A program made the position numbers and the translations under genes. A model generated the notes under the pieces. The model saw only the letters and a program-made list of their open reading frames with translations, did not search any database and had not been told where the DNA came from. Positions 1 to 10,103 of a stretch of DNA of 64,000 nt are shown piece after piece (positions within the stretch are counted from its first letter, which is position 1; each line of letters starts with the position of its first letter). Source of the stretch: Sphingobacterium arenae (GTDB lineage Bacteria > Bacteroidota > Bacteroidia > Sphingobacteriales > Sphingobacteriaceae). The DNA lies in assembly GCF_014692505.1 (NCBI RefSeq), contig NZ_JACNYK010000001.1, positions 1,559,922-1,623,921 on the forward strand. The letters are read 5' to 3'.

Positions 1-2289
1 CCATTGTCTATCTACATCGGCCGGGATAGGATTGGTAATATCCGGAAAATCTGATGCAAACTTTTCACGAGAATAGTTGGCATCGCGATAGGAGTAGATA
101 AAGTTTTTCAGCTTCTTATAAAAGATACCACCGGATAGTATACCAATGTTGTCAAAGTAGTTTTCCGCCATCAGATCGAAATTCGTGGCATAAGTAGCTT
201 TTAGGTCAGGGTTTCCGGCAAAAACCTCGTAGTCGCCCGGAAGCGCGCTGACGAATGGTGCTAAGGCATAGTAATTCGGACGGGCTAAGCTCGTTGTCAC
301 AGCAGCACGCAAGATGAAGTCCTTTGTCACGTCGTGGCGGAACGTAATGCTCGGCAGTATATTGACATAGTCGTTTTTGTTGTTTATCTCACCGATCAGC
401 TCTTCTTCATCTTGTACATAATTTCCGGTATAATCGATTTTGGTGTATTCTACCCGTGCACCTACGATCATCGATGTTCTTTCGCTGAAGTTTTGATCCC
501 AGCGTACATAACCTGCGCCGATGAGTTCATTCGCATGATAGTTCTCGGCCAGGTATTCCGAAGCATTGACATCTTGCTCGAATAGCGACCCATTATGTAG
601 GTCTAATCCACCTAGATAACGCTTGTCTACGAAACCGCCGGGAACATATTGGCTACCCGGAGCGAAGTTACTGTTAGCCCAATTTTCGATCGGTAACGTG
701 CTCATGGCACCTAGATCTTCGATAGGAGCATACTCGTAAAAAATATTATCTCTTTTTTTGCTCTTGATACGCAACCTTGTGCCAAAACGGAATCTGCCTT
801 TTTGATCGGCAATGACGCTTAACGGGATACGGAAGTTTATTTTCGCACCAAACTCGTCTTCGGACGTATAATCTTGGTTGTCCGTTAATTCGCGCAGGCT
901 AAACTGCCCGTAATCTCGGTTATCCCCTCCAACGAAAGGTTTGCGCGGGTTTGAAAAGTCGTTATTTAACAGCACATCTTCCTGCTCGAACTCGATATAG
1001 CGTTCGTTGGGGCGATCTTCAGAAGCTTTGGAGTAAGAAGCCGCCCAATCGAAATCTAATTTAGAAGTCAATAAATGCTCACCCTTTAACGAAAAATTCA
1101 TGACGGTCTGTCTTTCCAGACGCGCGTTTTTATTCGTCTTGTCGTCTATACCGCCTTTTGTTTGTCTACGGATACCGCCCACATACGAATTTTGATCGGC
1201 GTCCCATTCCAGGTCGGTGTAGGTCGTAGCATAACGGTTTTCACGGTCATCACGCCAGTTATAGATGGCATTCAGTTCCAGCCGGTTTCTGGAATTGATT
1301 TCGTAATCGGTGGCTAAGGAGAAGCTACGGCGAATACGTTGCACATCATATTTACGGATTTCCATCTCCTCGACAAAGGGTTGATCGTCTTCTTGTTCCC
1401 AGGCGGCCTCGATATTATCGGACCCAAAGGTTTGGCTTTGAATCGTACCGCTGAGCACGATGCCTAGTTTGTTGTCGGCAAAGCGGTTACCATATACCAA
1501 GGAACCATTGTAGATGCCTTTCTCGCGGATAGGCATATATCCCCCGCCAAATGTAGCGGATATACGTTGTTTATTCGGTACCGCGCGCGTAATCAAGTTC
1601 ACTGACCCGCCGATAGCGTCGGCATCCATATCGGGGGTTAATGTTTTGTTTACTTCAATCGTGGAGATCATATCGGCTGGAATCAAGTCCATCTGTACGT
1701 TCCGGTTGTCGCCTTCGGCCGAGGGGATGCGGTCACCATTCAGCGTAACCGAATTCAATTCCGGGGATAAGCCGCGTACGATAATATTACGTGCTTCACC
1801 TTGGTCATTCTGCATGGTGATACCGGGTACACGTTTCAATGCGTCACCGATGTTTTGATCTGGAAAACGGCCGACTTGATCACTGGAGATGATGTTGGTA
1901 ATATTACTGTTGTTTTTTTGCTGGTTTAGTGCTCTAGCCTGTCCTTTAGCGATATCGCCCATCACGCTGACTTCCCCGATAGTCTGGCTAGAAGGGGATA
2001 ACAAAACGGCTAATTGCTCTTGTTTTCCATTTACCGAAATCTGTTTGGTATATGCTTGATAACCCATATAGTTCACGCTGAGGGTATAGGTGCCGGCCGG
2101 AAGATTCAGAAACTCGAAATTTCCGGAGATATCGGATATGGTATATCGGTTGCTCGGTTCGAGTTTTAGTGTTGCCCCGGGCAACGAAAAGGTGTCGTTG
2201 CTGTCCAAAACTTTACCTTTTAAGATTGTTGTCTGCGCGTAAGATGCAGCGCAACATAATAAAAGCAGAATAGTGTAAATAAGTTTCAT
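1..2289 (-). CDS. TonB-dependent receptor, 5' part only (C-terminus beyond window)
   Basis: The minus-strand frame is open from an ATG at 2289 to the window edge, giving 763 residues. The N-terminus is a Sec signal peptide (MKLIYTILLLLCCAASYAQ), followed by a carboxypeptidase-regulatory-like beta-sandwich (about residues 22-105) and a plug domain. The plug carries VGRFPDQNIGDALKRVPGI and later an MDADAIGGSVNLITR segment, typical of the large TonB-receptor group related to TIGR01782 rather than SusC. The rest is barrel strands. Family members are about 900-950 residues, so roughly the last 150-200 are missing. The role is outer-membrane, TonB-driven uptake; the substrate cannot be read from the sequence. 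No SusD partner is visible in the window. The gene follows the TPR/LuxR regulator in the same direction after a 231-base gap, so it may be that regulator's target. Confidence 0.9.
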   Translation of the reverse strand, partial: MKLIYTILLLLCCAASYAQTTILKGKVLDSNDTFSLPGATLKLEPSNRYTISDISGNFEFLNLPAGTYTLSVNYMGYQAYTKQISVNGKQEQLAVLLSPSSQTIGEVSVMGDIAKGQARALNQQKNNSNITNIISSDQVGRFPDQNIGDALKRVPGITMQNDQGEARNIIVRGLSPELNSVTLNGDRIPSAEGDNRNVQMDLIPADMISTIEVNKTLTPDMDADAIGGSVNLITRAVPNKQRISATFGGGYMPIREKGIYNGSLVYGNRFADNKLGIVLSGTIQSQTFGSDNIEAAWEQEDDQPFVEEMEIRKYDVQRIRRSFSLATDYEINSRNRLELNAIYNWRDDRENRYATTYTDLEWDADQNSYVGGIRRQTKGGIDDKTNKNARLERQTVMNFSLKGEHLLTSKLDFDWAASYSKASEDRPNERYIEFEQEDVLLNNDFSNPRKPFVGGDNRDYGQFSLRELTDNQDYTSEDEFGAKINFRIPLSVIADQKGRFRFGTRLRIKSKKRDNIFYEYAPIEDLGAMSTLPIENWANSNFAPGSQYVPGGFVDKRYLGGLDLHNGSLFEQDVNASEYLAENYHANELIGAGYVRWDQNFSERTSMIVGARVEYTKIDYTGNYVQDEEELIGEINNKNDYVNILPSITFRHDVTKDFILRAAVTTSLARPNYYALAPFVSALPGDYEVFAGNPDLKATYATNFDLMAENYFDNIGILSGGIFYKKLKNFIYSYRDANYSREKFASDFPDITNPIPADVDRQW

Positions 2290-2520
2290 GTGTATATAAA
2301 TTGTTCCGTTAATTAATACTCGACAAAGGTTAACGACTTGGCCGTTAATTACAATTTTCTGCCGTAAACAAAACATCAACAGCTGCTTTATGACCGTATA
2401 CAACAGGGCAACAATCTGTCTTTTTATTTATCAAAACACTGTTTATCAGTTTGTTGTGCTGTGTTTTTAAATCCATTAAGTTTGTGTTAAAAAGGTATTA
2501 TCTTATTTTTAACAGGGGTG

Positions 2521-4152
2521 TCAAAGATTTTGGATAAAGGTGCTTAAGCTTTCCCCTTCGGGTAGGACGAGTTTTTTTCGTAGCCGATATCGGGCTATTC
2601 GAAGACTATCTTGTGATATGCCGAGCATCGTGGCTATATCGGCCGAACGTAGATTCATTTTTAATAATGCAGCCAATCGGAGGTCTGCGGAACTGAGTTT
2701 GCTGCAGTGCGCCATTAACCCCTCGAAGAAATGTTCGTGTACACGTTCGAATACAACGCGAAAGTCCTCCCAGTTTTTGTCTTGGTTGTGGTTGAGCTGG
2801 AGCAGATTCAAGAGCTGTTTTAATTCTTTTCGCTGATCTCGCTTATCGTTATTAACGATTTCGCCAAGCTTTTCCTTCAGCTCTTCCAGAAGCTGGTTTT
2901 TCTGGATTAGGTGAAGGGTGTGGCTGGTCAGTTCCTTGCTTTTGAGCTCCAGCTCGTTTCGTAGGTTTTCGGCTTTCAGCTGCTTGTTATAGAGATCGGT
3001 CTCCATGGCGATCTTCTGTGTCTCGTGGAGTTTTTGATTTTGCTCGTTAAGCTTGCGTTCATTGGCAATCTTTGACCGCTGCCGGCTGATGATGCTGAGC
3101 CCTAAGAATAACAACAACAAAACAATGGCTATACCGAATAGGAACATGGTTAAGTGAATTCTCCGCTCCCGTTCATATTGGGTAATAGCATCCTCTTTTT
3201 GCTCCAATTCAAATAAAGTCTGCAGGATCGTTAGTTGTTTGGCATTATCTTCGGAGAATATCTCGGTATGGATATTTCTGCCGGCTTCACTGTAATGGTA
3301 GGCACTGTCGTACTGTCCGGTCAAGGAAAATATTTTGGAGAGATCACGGTAGGCACTAGCCAGCTGATAATGTTCGTTCATCCTTGTTGCCAAGTCGACC
3401 GCCTGACGCGTGTAATCCAGTGCCGTGCTGTATTCGCCCGTTTTTCGATAAATGTCGCCCATGTTATTGGTAATTCGGATATGGAGCGTCTGATCACTTG
3501 TCTTCTTGGCGATTTCCAATGCTTTGCTAAAATAGAAGCGGGCCGAGTCGAGCTGAAATTTATCTTCATAAATGCTACCTATATTTTCATGAATTTTCGC
3601 GGCAAGGGCCCAATCACCTTTCTCGCCAACCTGCGCGAGTGCCAAATGCTGATAATGTTTAGCTTCTTCCAGCTTTCCGTTTTTCTCATGTACCTGTCCG
3701 ATGTGTGCCAGCGCATCGGCGATACCTTCCTGTACGTCTGCCGACTTATATAAGAAGAGACCCTGTTCAAAAGCCTCTAAGGAGGAAGAGTATTGTTTGT
3801 TATGGAGCCTGGTTTCGCCGATTTTAATCCATATCGCTGCCAGTTGGGGTAACTGTTCTTGCTTTCTAAATAGGGATTCGGCCCGGTAGAAGTTGTCTAA
3901 TGCCTGTAGATAGGCTGCTTGAAAATAATATAAATCGCCTAGCTGTCCGTAGCAGACTGCCACTAGGTAGTGGTCGTCATCGGCTAAAGCGGCATGTAAC
4001 GTTCTTCTTATCTGTTTAAATGCCTCATCGGGATTTTCACGCATGGATTCCCGTAGGAGTGGGGCCTCGGGCGTGTCTTTCTGGGCAAGCAGCACATTCC
4101 CCAGACATAACAGGAATGCCGGAAGAAATAAATACCTAAAGAAAATTGTCAT
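2521..4152 (-). CDS. Membrane-anchored TPR sensor with C-terminal LuxR-type helix-turn-helix
   Basis: The 543-residue protein starts with a signal peptide (residues 1-23, ending VLLAQ). Tandem tetratricopeptide repeats fill about residues 30-310. A single transmembrane helix follows (about 333-355, rich in I/L/V/F), then a Lys/Glu-rich coiled coil (about 360-440). The C-terminus contains SADIATMLGISQDSLRIARY, a LuxR/GerE-like recognition helix. The expected topology is periplasmic TPRs and a cytoplasmic DNA-binding domain, a one-component design common in Bacteroidota. There is no histidine-kinase or receiver domain. It lies downstream of the HTCS, separated by a strong hairpin, and upstream of the TonB receptor, which may be its target; that link is positional inference only. 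Confidence 0.85.
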   Translation of the reverse strand: MTIFFRYLFLPAFLLCLGNVLLAQKDTPEAPLLRESMRENPDEAFKQIRRTLHAALADDDHYLVAVCYGQLGDLYYFQAAYLQALDNFYRAESLFRKQEQLPQLAAIWIKIGETRLHNKQYSSSLEAFEQGLFLYKSADVQEGIADALAHIGQVHEKNGKLEEAKHYQHLALAQVGEKGDWALAAKIHENIGSIYEDKFQLDSARFYFSKALEIAKKTSDQTLHIRITNNMGDIYRKTGEYSTALDYTRQAVDLATRMNEHYQLASAYRDLSKIFSLTGQYDSAYHYSEAGRNIHTEIFSEDNAKQLTILQTLFELEQKEDAITQYERERRIHLTMFLFGIAIVLLLLFLGLSIISRQRSKIANERKLNEQNQKLHETQKIAMETDLYNKQLKAENLRNELELKSKELTSHTLHLIQKNQLLEELKEKLGEIVNNDKRDQRKELKQLLNLLQLNHNQDKNWEDFRVVFERVHEHFFEGLMAHCSKLSSADLRLAALLKMNLRSADIATMLGISQDSLRIARYRLRKKLVLPEGESLSTFIQNL

Positions 4153-4264
4153 TAAGTTGTTGTCCTTTGTGAAATGAACCTAAAAGCTTAAAAGTAAAAT
4201 GCTTATATGATTTTACGGTTACATTAATGTTAATTAAATATTTATTAACCAACATTTATGCAAT

Positions 4265-4306
4265 AAGGCACAAGCGGTTGATGATTTTATCAACCGCTTG
4301 TGCCTT
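4265..4306 (-). terminator. Perfect 18-bp hairpin after the HTCS gene
   Basis: Arms at 4265-4282 and 4289-4306 are perfect reverse complements with a 6-base loop. The hairpin lies 15 bases past the HTCS stop codon. On the minus strand it is followed by only a short, T-poor tail, so it is either a weak intrinsic terminator or an mRNA 3'-end protector. Confidence 0.7.
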
Positions 4307-4321
4307 AAAGATCGCTGTGTA

Positions 4322-7300
4322 TCAACTATGTTGTTTCGCGTGGCGGTTTATATATTCCGAAGGACTCAGTCCATACATCTTTTTAAACAAGGTAGAAAAA
4401 TGTGTCTGATTCGTGAAGCCCAGAGCGTATGCCACCTGGGAGATATTCATTTGCTTGTCTAAAAGTAGTTTTTCAGCCTGCTTGAGGCGTATGTTCCGAA
4501 TAAACTCACTCGTCGAAATACCGGTCAATGCCTTCACTTTGCGATGTAACTGTACCCGGCTTAATCCTACTTCGTCGGCTAATAATTGTACATTGAGGCT
4601 TGGATCTTCCAGATACTGGTTAATGATGCTAACGATGCGTTCCATCAGGATCTCGTCGCTTGATTTAAAGGAGATCGTCTTCACTTTTCCTTCTTGCTCC
4701 TGGGCGCCCGAGTATTTTCCTTTCACCGTCATTCGGTTCTTGATTAAGTTTTCAGCCAAGACCAATAGTTCTTCAATTAAAAAGGGTTTGGTCAGGTAAG
4801 CATCTGCGCCTAAACCGATTCCTTGCATGCGGTCCTCGTGGTTTATTTTAGCAGTAAGCAGAATAACGGGTATATGGTTAGTCGTGCTGTTGCTCTTCAT
4901 CTTTTTGACGAGTTCAAATCCATCCATATCGGGCATGGAGACATCTGATATAACCAAATCTGGGAGCTGCGATAGCGCGAGTTGGAATGCTTCACTTCCA
5001 TTTTCTGCAGATATGATTTTATAGATGTTTTGCAGTTCCTGGCTTACATAACGAAGAATATCTTTCTCATCATCTACGACGAGCACCTTGAAATTTGTTT
5101 TATGGGAAATGGTTGGCTTCATAATGGTTTCCACGATCGGTCTCACAGCTGGTTTTTCAACCAATATAGGATCGTTTTCCGTTGTTAACTGGGCTTTGGG
5201 TAAATGGCGGGTTCCCATAGGGATTTGGACGAAAAAGCGACTTCCTGATTTGTCTGTTCGGTTTTCGACAAAGACCTTCCCGCCGTGTCTTTCAACAAGT
5301 ACTTGCGTAAAGTGCAAGCCGATACCTGATCCCCGCTGTCCTCCCGAAATTTGATTGTTTCCCTGATAAAAACGTTTAAAAATCTTGATCGTATCATCTT
5401 CCGGGATGCCCGGCCCCGTATCGGAAACACTTATCTCCACATAGCTAAGGGGTTTACTGTTTTGTTTGTTGAGGGAAGAGGTGACATGCACATCAACCAT
5501 ACCGCCGTCGGGCGTATATTTAAAGGCGTTGGACAATAAATTATGGATGACCTTCTCCAGACTGTTCGTGTCTACCCAAATCGAAATGTAGTTGGAATCG
5601 GAGGTGACCTGAAACGTTATGTTTCTTTCGTGCGCCTGTTGCGCAAAGGCATCCGCAGCCTGCTTGATAAATGCGACAATGTTTGTTTCCTGGAATTTTA
5701 ATTGAAGTTGGCCACTTTCCAACTTGCGGATATCGAGCAATTGATTGACAAGGTTAAGAATGCGATGTGCATTTCTGCGCATATTTTGTAGTGTGTCTTT
5801 GGCTTGTGCATCAACCGTGTTTTTTATCAACTTATCAATGGGACTAAGAACCAAGGTGAGCGGGGAGCGAATCTCGTGCGAGATGTCCGTGAAAAGCTGA
5901 AGCTTATAGGCGTGTAGCTTTTCTAACCGGCGTTCCCGAAGATAATGAGCGATAAAGGTAAGGATACCGATGAATAGCACCAGATAAATAAGATAAGCTA
6001 ATGTGCTGCGGTACCAAGGAGGCATGACATGCAGTGTAAGAAACTTGCTTTCCGAATACGCCCCAAATTTACAGGCTCTGATTTCCAACTCATGCTCTCC
6101 CGGCGAAAGATTATTGTAGGTGATCAGATTGACGCCCGGTAAAGTCGTATTCCAAGCTTTGTTGAAACCCTTCAACCGATATTCGTAGTGGATGTTTTCT
6201 GGACTGTTAAAATCCATCGTGGAGAGTTCCAATGTAAAACTATCGTCGTGGTTGCCAAAATGGAATTCGTTTGTGGTCGCCAAACTTTGCGTGTAAATAG
6301 GCGTATTACCAGACAAATATCCAGGTTTGATGGTCTGATTTCGGATATATAAGTTGGTGACATATACGGGGTACGTATATTTCGTTAATTGCACCTGCTC
6401 TGGATAAAAGGAGGTAATGCCTTGTTTTCCACCAAAGTATATTTTTCCATCAGGGTCTTGATAATAAACGGAGCGGTTATACGAACGATCAACTAAACCG
6501 TCTCCCGTGTAATAGGTAATGATCCGATCTTCTTTCGGGTTTACATAATTGATACCGTTAAATGTACTACACCAAATATTTCCCCTTTTATCTTTACCAA
6601 GGCCAGAAATAACATTACTGGATAGGCCGTTGTTGGTGGTGTAACTTGTTAATTTTCTGCTTCTTTTGTCAACTTTGTGCAGGCCGTTATATGTTCCGAC
6701 CCAGACATGCTCATCTTTATCTTCTAGTAAAGAAAGGACAATTTGTTCCGAAAGATCCTCGTTTGCCCATTGGTTTATAAATGTCTGCTGTTGGGGATCA
6801 TAACAACTCACGCCCTTATGGTGACCAAGCCAAATTAAGCCATTTTGACCGCATAAAATGGTGTTGACCCAATCATTCCCTAATACACCGTTAGGGTTCG
6901 TGGTATCGTTCATAGTGAACTGTTTGGATATGTTATTGTGGGGGTCATACTCTGCAAATCCGTTTCCGAATGTCGAAATATACAATTTGCCGTTTTTTCC
7001 TAACGCCATTGTTCTGGTCTCTTTCTCCCGCAAGATATCCATATATACGGCGTCGCTCTTTCCTTCTTCAATCTTGCCTAGCCCACGGCGAAAGGACAAG
7101 AACCAAATATGACCACGTTGGTCTTCTAATAGCTGCATGATATCATGAAGTTGGGGATATCTCTTTAGTATGCGGCCTGTACTATCTACTTTAAATAGTC
7201 CAGCACCTTCTACACTATACCAAATATGCTTTCGTCGGTCGGTTGTAATCGCATTGATCTTTTTGCTATCAGATTCTTCTATTTCTAAGATACGCCAAAA

Positions 7301-8317
7301 TTCGAATTGGTGGCTGGAAGCCGGTATAAAAACGAGACCGCGCTGGAACCAACCGAGCCAAAAATTGCTTTCTTGATCTTGAAAAAATGTTCTTATACTG
7401 GCTTTACTATAATTCTTGTCGAGATTTGATAATTCTGTTTGACGAATTAATAAGGGATGCTCCGATAACTTTAAATGCCATATGCCGCCACCTTCCGTAC
7501 TCATGACGACATTCCCATCTTGCACAGTTCGTATTTCATTGATCGTCGGATGTTGTTTATTTTCAAATGATAAGGAGGTGAATTTCGTAAGCGACTTATC
7601 GGCGAGGACAACCCGGGAGTTGTAAGCTAATATTATATCGCCAGAGGGCGTATTCACCATGTTATACTTCGCCCCCTTGGGAAACGGAACTTCATCGTCC
7701 GAAAACTTTTTAGTGTGTTGGAGGTCTGCAGATATACAAATGACACCGGCGCGATCGGTCGCTATCCAAACCCGGTGTCTACTGTCTTCTAAAAGCTTAC
7801 GCCCATACATACCACCCGCAAGTTGATTCACTTGTTCTAATGAATGGGCTGCGTTCAGGTTGATATCAATGGAAAAAAAACCCCAACCTGAGGTAGCGAC
7901 CCATAATGACCCGTCGGCACGTGTTAGAATATCGATAATGTGAGGAGCAATCTGATCAGGGAATTTAATCCGAATAAATTGTTCGCTATGATCATCGTAA
8001 TACTGAAGACCATTTGAACAACCAATCCAAAGACGGTTATCGCTATCTCGATGAAGAATAGTAACGTGATTGCTTGATATGGAAGTGCTGTCTTGTACAT
8101 CATGAAGATATTGCACAAAACGCACCCCATCAAACTTATTAAGACCGTATTCGGTAGCGATCCATATATATCCATTTTGGTCCTGCTCCACACTCGTAAT
8201 TAGATTAGACGACAGTTCACCAAATCCATAATCTCGATGATCATAAATGCGAGTGGCTTGTCCGCTAACCATGAGCGTACAGAAAGAAAATATCGAAAGC
8301 AAAAATACTCTTAACAT
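4322..8317 (-). CDS. Hybrid two-component system regulator (HTCS), likely xylan sensor
   Basis: This 1331-residue one-protein signalling system starts with a signal peptide (residues 1-19, ending VSGQ). Two-component-propeller (Reg_prop) repeats with recurring GLIWLG / HVWVGTYNGL motifs run to about residue 690. A Y_Y_Y domain follows (about 700-765), then one transmembrane helix (about 773-793). The HisKA domain has the phospho-acceptor His814 in SHEIRSP; the HATPase has N and G boxes (NLLSNAFKYTPDGG, GSGIGL). A receiver domain carries phospho-acceptor Asp1125 in VISDVSMPDMDG, and an AraC-type DNA-binding domain forms the last ~110 residues. Domain content and length are complete. The gene is divergent from the xylan-degradation operon starting at 8672, so it probably senses a periplasmic xylo-oligosaccharide and activates that operon and the SusC/D operon. 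The ligand is inferred from context. Confidence 0.95.
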   Translation of the reverse strand: MLRVFLLSIFSFCTLMVSGQATRIYDHRDYGFGELSSNLITSVEQDQNGYIWIATEYGLNKFDGVRFVQYLHDVQDSTSISSNHVTILHRDSDNRLWIGCSNGLQYYDDHSEQFIRIKFPDQIAPHIIDILTRADGSLWVATSGWGFFSIDINLNAAHSLEQVNQLAGGMYGRKLLEDSRHRVWIATDRAGVICISADLQHTKKFSDDEVPFPKGAKYNMVNTPSGDIILAYNSRVVLADKSLTKFTSLSFENKQHPTINEIRTVQDGNVVMSTEGGGIWHLKLSEHPLLIRQTELSNLDKNYSKASIRTFFQDQESNFWLGWFQRGLVFIPASSHQFEFWRILEIEESDSKKINAITTDRRKHIWYSVEGAGLFKVDSTGRILKRYPQLHDIMQLLEDQRGHIWFLSFRRGLGKIEEGKSDAVYMDILREKETRTMALGKNGKLYISTFGNGFAEYDPHNNISKQFTMNDTTNPNGVLGNDWVNTILCGQNGLIWLGHHKGVSCYDPQQQTFINQWANEDLSEQIVLSLLEDKDEHVWVGTYNGLHKVDKRSRKLTSYTTNNGLSSNVISGLGKDKRGNIWCSTFNGINYVNPKEDRIITYYTGDGLVDRSYNRSVYYQDPDGKIYFGGKQGITSFYPEQVQLTKYTYPVYVTNLYIRNQTIKPGYLSGNTPIYTQSLATTNEFHFGNHDDSFTLELSTMDFNSPENIHYEYRLKGFNKAWNTTLPGVNLITYNNLSPGEHELEIRACKFGAYSESKFLTLHVMPPWYRSTLAYLIYLVLFIGILTFIAHYLRERRLEKLHAYKLQLFTDISHEIRSPLTLVLSPIDKLIKNTVDAQAKDTLQNMRRNAHRILNLVNQLLDIRKLESGQLQLKFQETNIVAFIKQAADAFAQQAHERNITFQVTSDSNYISIWVDTNSLEKVIHNLLSNAFKYTPDGGMVDVHVTSSLNKQNSKPLSYVEISVSDTGPGIPEDDTIKIFKRFYQGNNQISGGQRGSGIGLHFTQVLVERHGGKVFVENRTDKSGSRFFVQIPMGTRHLPKAQLTTENDPILVEKPAVRPIVETIMKPTISHKTNFKVLVVDDEKDILRYVSQELQNIYKIISAENGSEAFQLALSQLPDLVISDVSMPDMDGFELVKKMKSNSTTNHIPVILLTAKINHEDRMQGIGLGADAYLTKPFLIEELLVLAENLIKNRMTVKGKYSGAQEQEGKVKTISFKSSDEILMERIVSIINQYLEDPSLNVQLLADEVGLSRVQLHRKVKALTGISTSEFIRNIRLKQAEKLLLDKQMNISQVAYALGFTNQTHFSTLFKKMYGLSPSEYINRHAKQHS

Positions 8318-8671
8318 TGGTTTTTACGGTTATCAAAAGGAAAGATACAAAATCTATTCATTTCTGTGACAATGGAAAGTTTTTTTTGAACTCAAAACAG
8401 ACAGCGAATCGAAGCGCGAAACGGAAAGAAACGAATATGTAACATATGGAAAGGTCTTTGCAACAAAAGAGAGATGGAATGTAACGTGCCCGATCATCTT
8501 TGCTAACCGATTGATTTACCTTTACTTCACGTTTTTGCTTCGTTCGTCATATCCCTTCAATATGCAGGACTTGCTATAAGATAGGAATGGGCTAAACACG
8601 ATAATAAATCATCGTTTATGATAAGGAAGCACGGTCGAATTATAAACCCTAAAACAAGAGATACGCACAAC
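8318..8671. promoter_or_regulatory. Divergent control region between HTCS and the importer operon
   Basis: No gene is visible. The region should hold the promoters of both divergent units. For the HTCS direction, a near match to the Bacteroidota -7 element (TAGATTTTG on the minus strand, 8348-8356) lies 31 bases from the start codon, but no clear -33 TTTG accompanies it. In the plus direction CATCTTTG at 8495-8502 is one base off the -7 consensus, also without a -33 partner. An HTCS-binding direct repeat was looked for by eye and not found. Confidence 0.35.
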
Positions 8672-10084
8672 ATGAACGCAGAAACACGTTTGGTAAACGA
8701 ATCAAAAGGCTTTTATAAGCTATCACATGTACAACGTATAGGCTTCGGATCAGGCGATTTAGCCCAGAACCTTATTTACCAAACGGTTTCGATGTACCTG
8801 CTTATTTTTTACACGAATGTTTTCGGAATTTCCGCTGCCGCCGCCGGTGTCATGTTCCTTGTCGTCCGGATTGTCGACGTGATCTGGGATCCTATTGTAG
8901 GTGCCTTTGTCGATAAGCGTAATCCGAAGATGGGTAAATACCGTTCTTATTTAGTGCTGGGGGGAATTCCGCTCACGGGTTTTGCTATCCTATGTTTTTG
9001 GAACGGATTTTCCGGATCGTTGGTTTACGCCTATGTGACCTACGTAGGCTTGTCGATGCTTTATACCCTGATCAACGTTCCTTATGGGGCGTTAAACGCA
9101 TCGCTGACCCGGGATACGGATGAGATCACCAAACTGACCTCGGTGCGCATGTTCATGGCGAATCTAGGTGGTCTAGCCGTGGGATACGGCGTACCTATTG
9201 TCGTGCAGTATTTTTCACCAGATGGTAAAATAAACTCCCGTGAATCGGGTGAAGCTTGGTTTATAACGATGACCATTTATGCCATTATCGGTCTGTGCTT
9301 GCTGCTGTTTTGTTATACACAAACGAAAGAGCGCGTGGTCATGGATGAAAAGGAAACCGAGAATGTAAAGGTTTCCGATCTGTGGGTCGAATTTAAACAC
9401 AATGGTCCGCTTCGGGTTTTGGCGTTCTTTTTCATCACGGCATTTGCCATGATGGCTATTGGGAATTCCGCAGGATCCTACTATATGATCTACAATGTAC
9501 AAGCGCCTGAAATGCTGCCCTATTTTATGGCGTTAGGTTCTATTCCGGCATTCATCTTTATGCCCTTGGTACCGGCTATCAAGCGGGCTATCGGTAAGAA
9601 ACAGATGTTTTACGTGTTCCTAACCATTGCTATTGTGGGGATGGTCATGCTGTATGTTATATCGATCGTTCCTTCCTTCAAATCACAGGTTGGGTTGGTA
9701 CTTGTTGCGCAGTTTGTGAAATCGACCGGTATTATTGTCGCGACGGGTTATATGTGGGCGCTGGTGCCGGAAGTCATATCCTATGGAGAACATGCAACGG
9801 GCAAACGTATCTCGGGTATTGTCAATGCGTTGACCGGGATTTTCTACAAAGCAGGGATGGCATTGGGGGGCGTTGTCCCCGGTTTAGTGTTGTCGTATGT
9901 TGGTTTTGATAAAGATAATACACTTACACAATCTGCCTTCGCTGAGCAAGGTATTTTATGGCTCGTGGCCATTATTCCGGCGATTCTCTTGATCGTGGCA
10001 ATGTTTATTATTTCCAAATACAAGTTGGAAGATGAGCTGATCGATAAACTCAATTACGAAATAGAAAATAGACATAAACAGTAA
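8672..10084 (+). CDS. GPH-family (MFS) glycoside-pentoside-hexuronide symporter
   Basis: This is a polytopic protein with about 12 hydrophobic segments and the GPH signature near the N-terminus (GFGSGDLAQNLIYQTVSMYL), followed by the loop DVIWDPIVGAFVDK. It resembles XynP/XylP/MelB-type cation symporters. It should carry xylo-oligosaccharides, aldouronic acids or pentoses across the inner membrane. I chose the ATG at 8672 because family members begin shortly before this motif; an in-frame ATG at 8618 would add 18 polar residues. It is the first gene of the operon and is 19 bases ahead of the GH10 gene. Its place with a signal-less GH43 two genes on supports delivery of short oligosaccharides for cytoplasmic hydrolysis. 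The substrate is inferred from context. Confidence 0.9.
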   Translation: MNAETRLVNESKGFYKLSHVQRIGFGSGDLAQNLIYQTVSMYLLIFYTNVFGISAAAAGVMFLVVRIVDVIWDPIVGAFVDKRNPKMGKYRSYLVLGGIPLTGFAILCFWNGFSGSLVYAYVTYVGLSMLYTLINVPYGALNASLTRDTDEITKLTSVRMFMANLGGLAVGYGVPIVVQYFSPDGKINSRESGEAWFITMTIYAIIGLCLLLFCYTQTKERVVMDEKETENVKVSDLWVEFKHNGPLRVLAFFFITAFAMMAIGNSAGSYYMIYNVQAPEMLPYFMALGSIPAFIFMPLVPAIKRAIGKKQMFYVFLTIAIVGMVMLYVISIVPSFKSQVGLVLVAQFVKSTGIIVATGYMWALVPEVISYGEHATGKRISGIVNALTGIFYKAGMALGGVVPGLVLSYVGFDKDNTLTQSAFAEQGILWLVAIIPAILLIVAMFIISKYKLEDELIDKLNYEIENRHKQ

Positions 10085-10103
10085 GCAGAAATATAAATTA
10101 AAT

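Noticed and set aside
3235..3753. 172-codon open frame on the plus strand
   Set aside because: Lies wholly antisense to the TPR regulator, has no signal or family motif and follows the codon pattern of the opposite strand.
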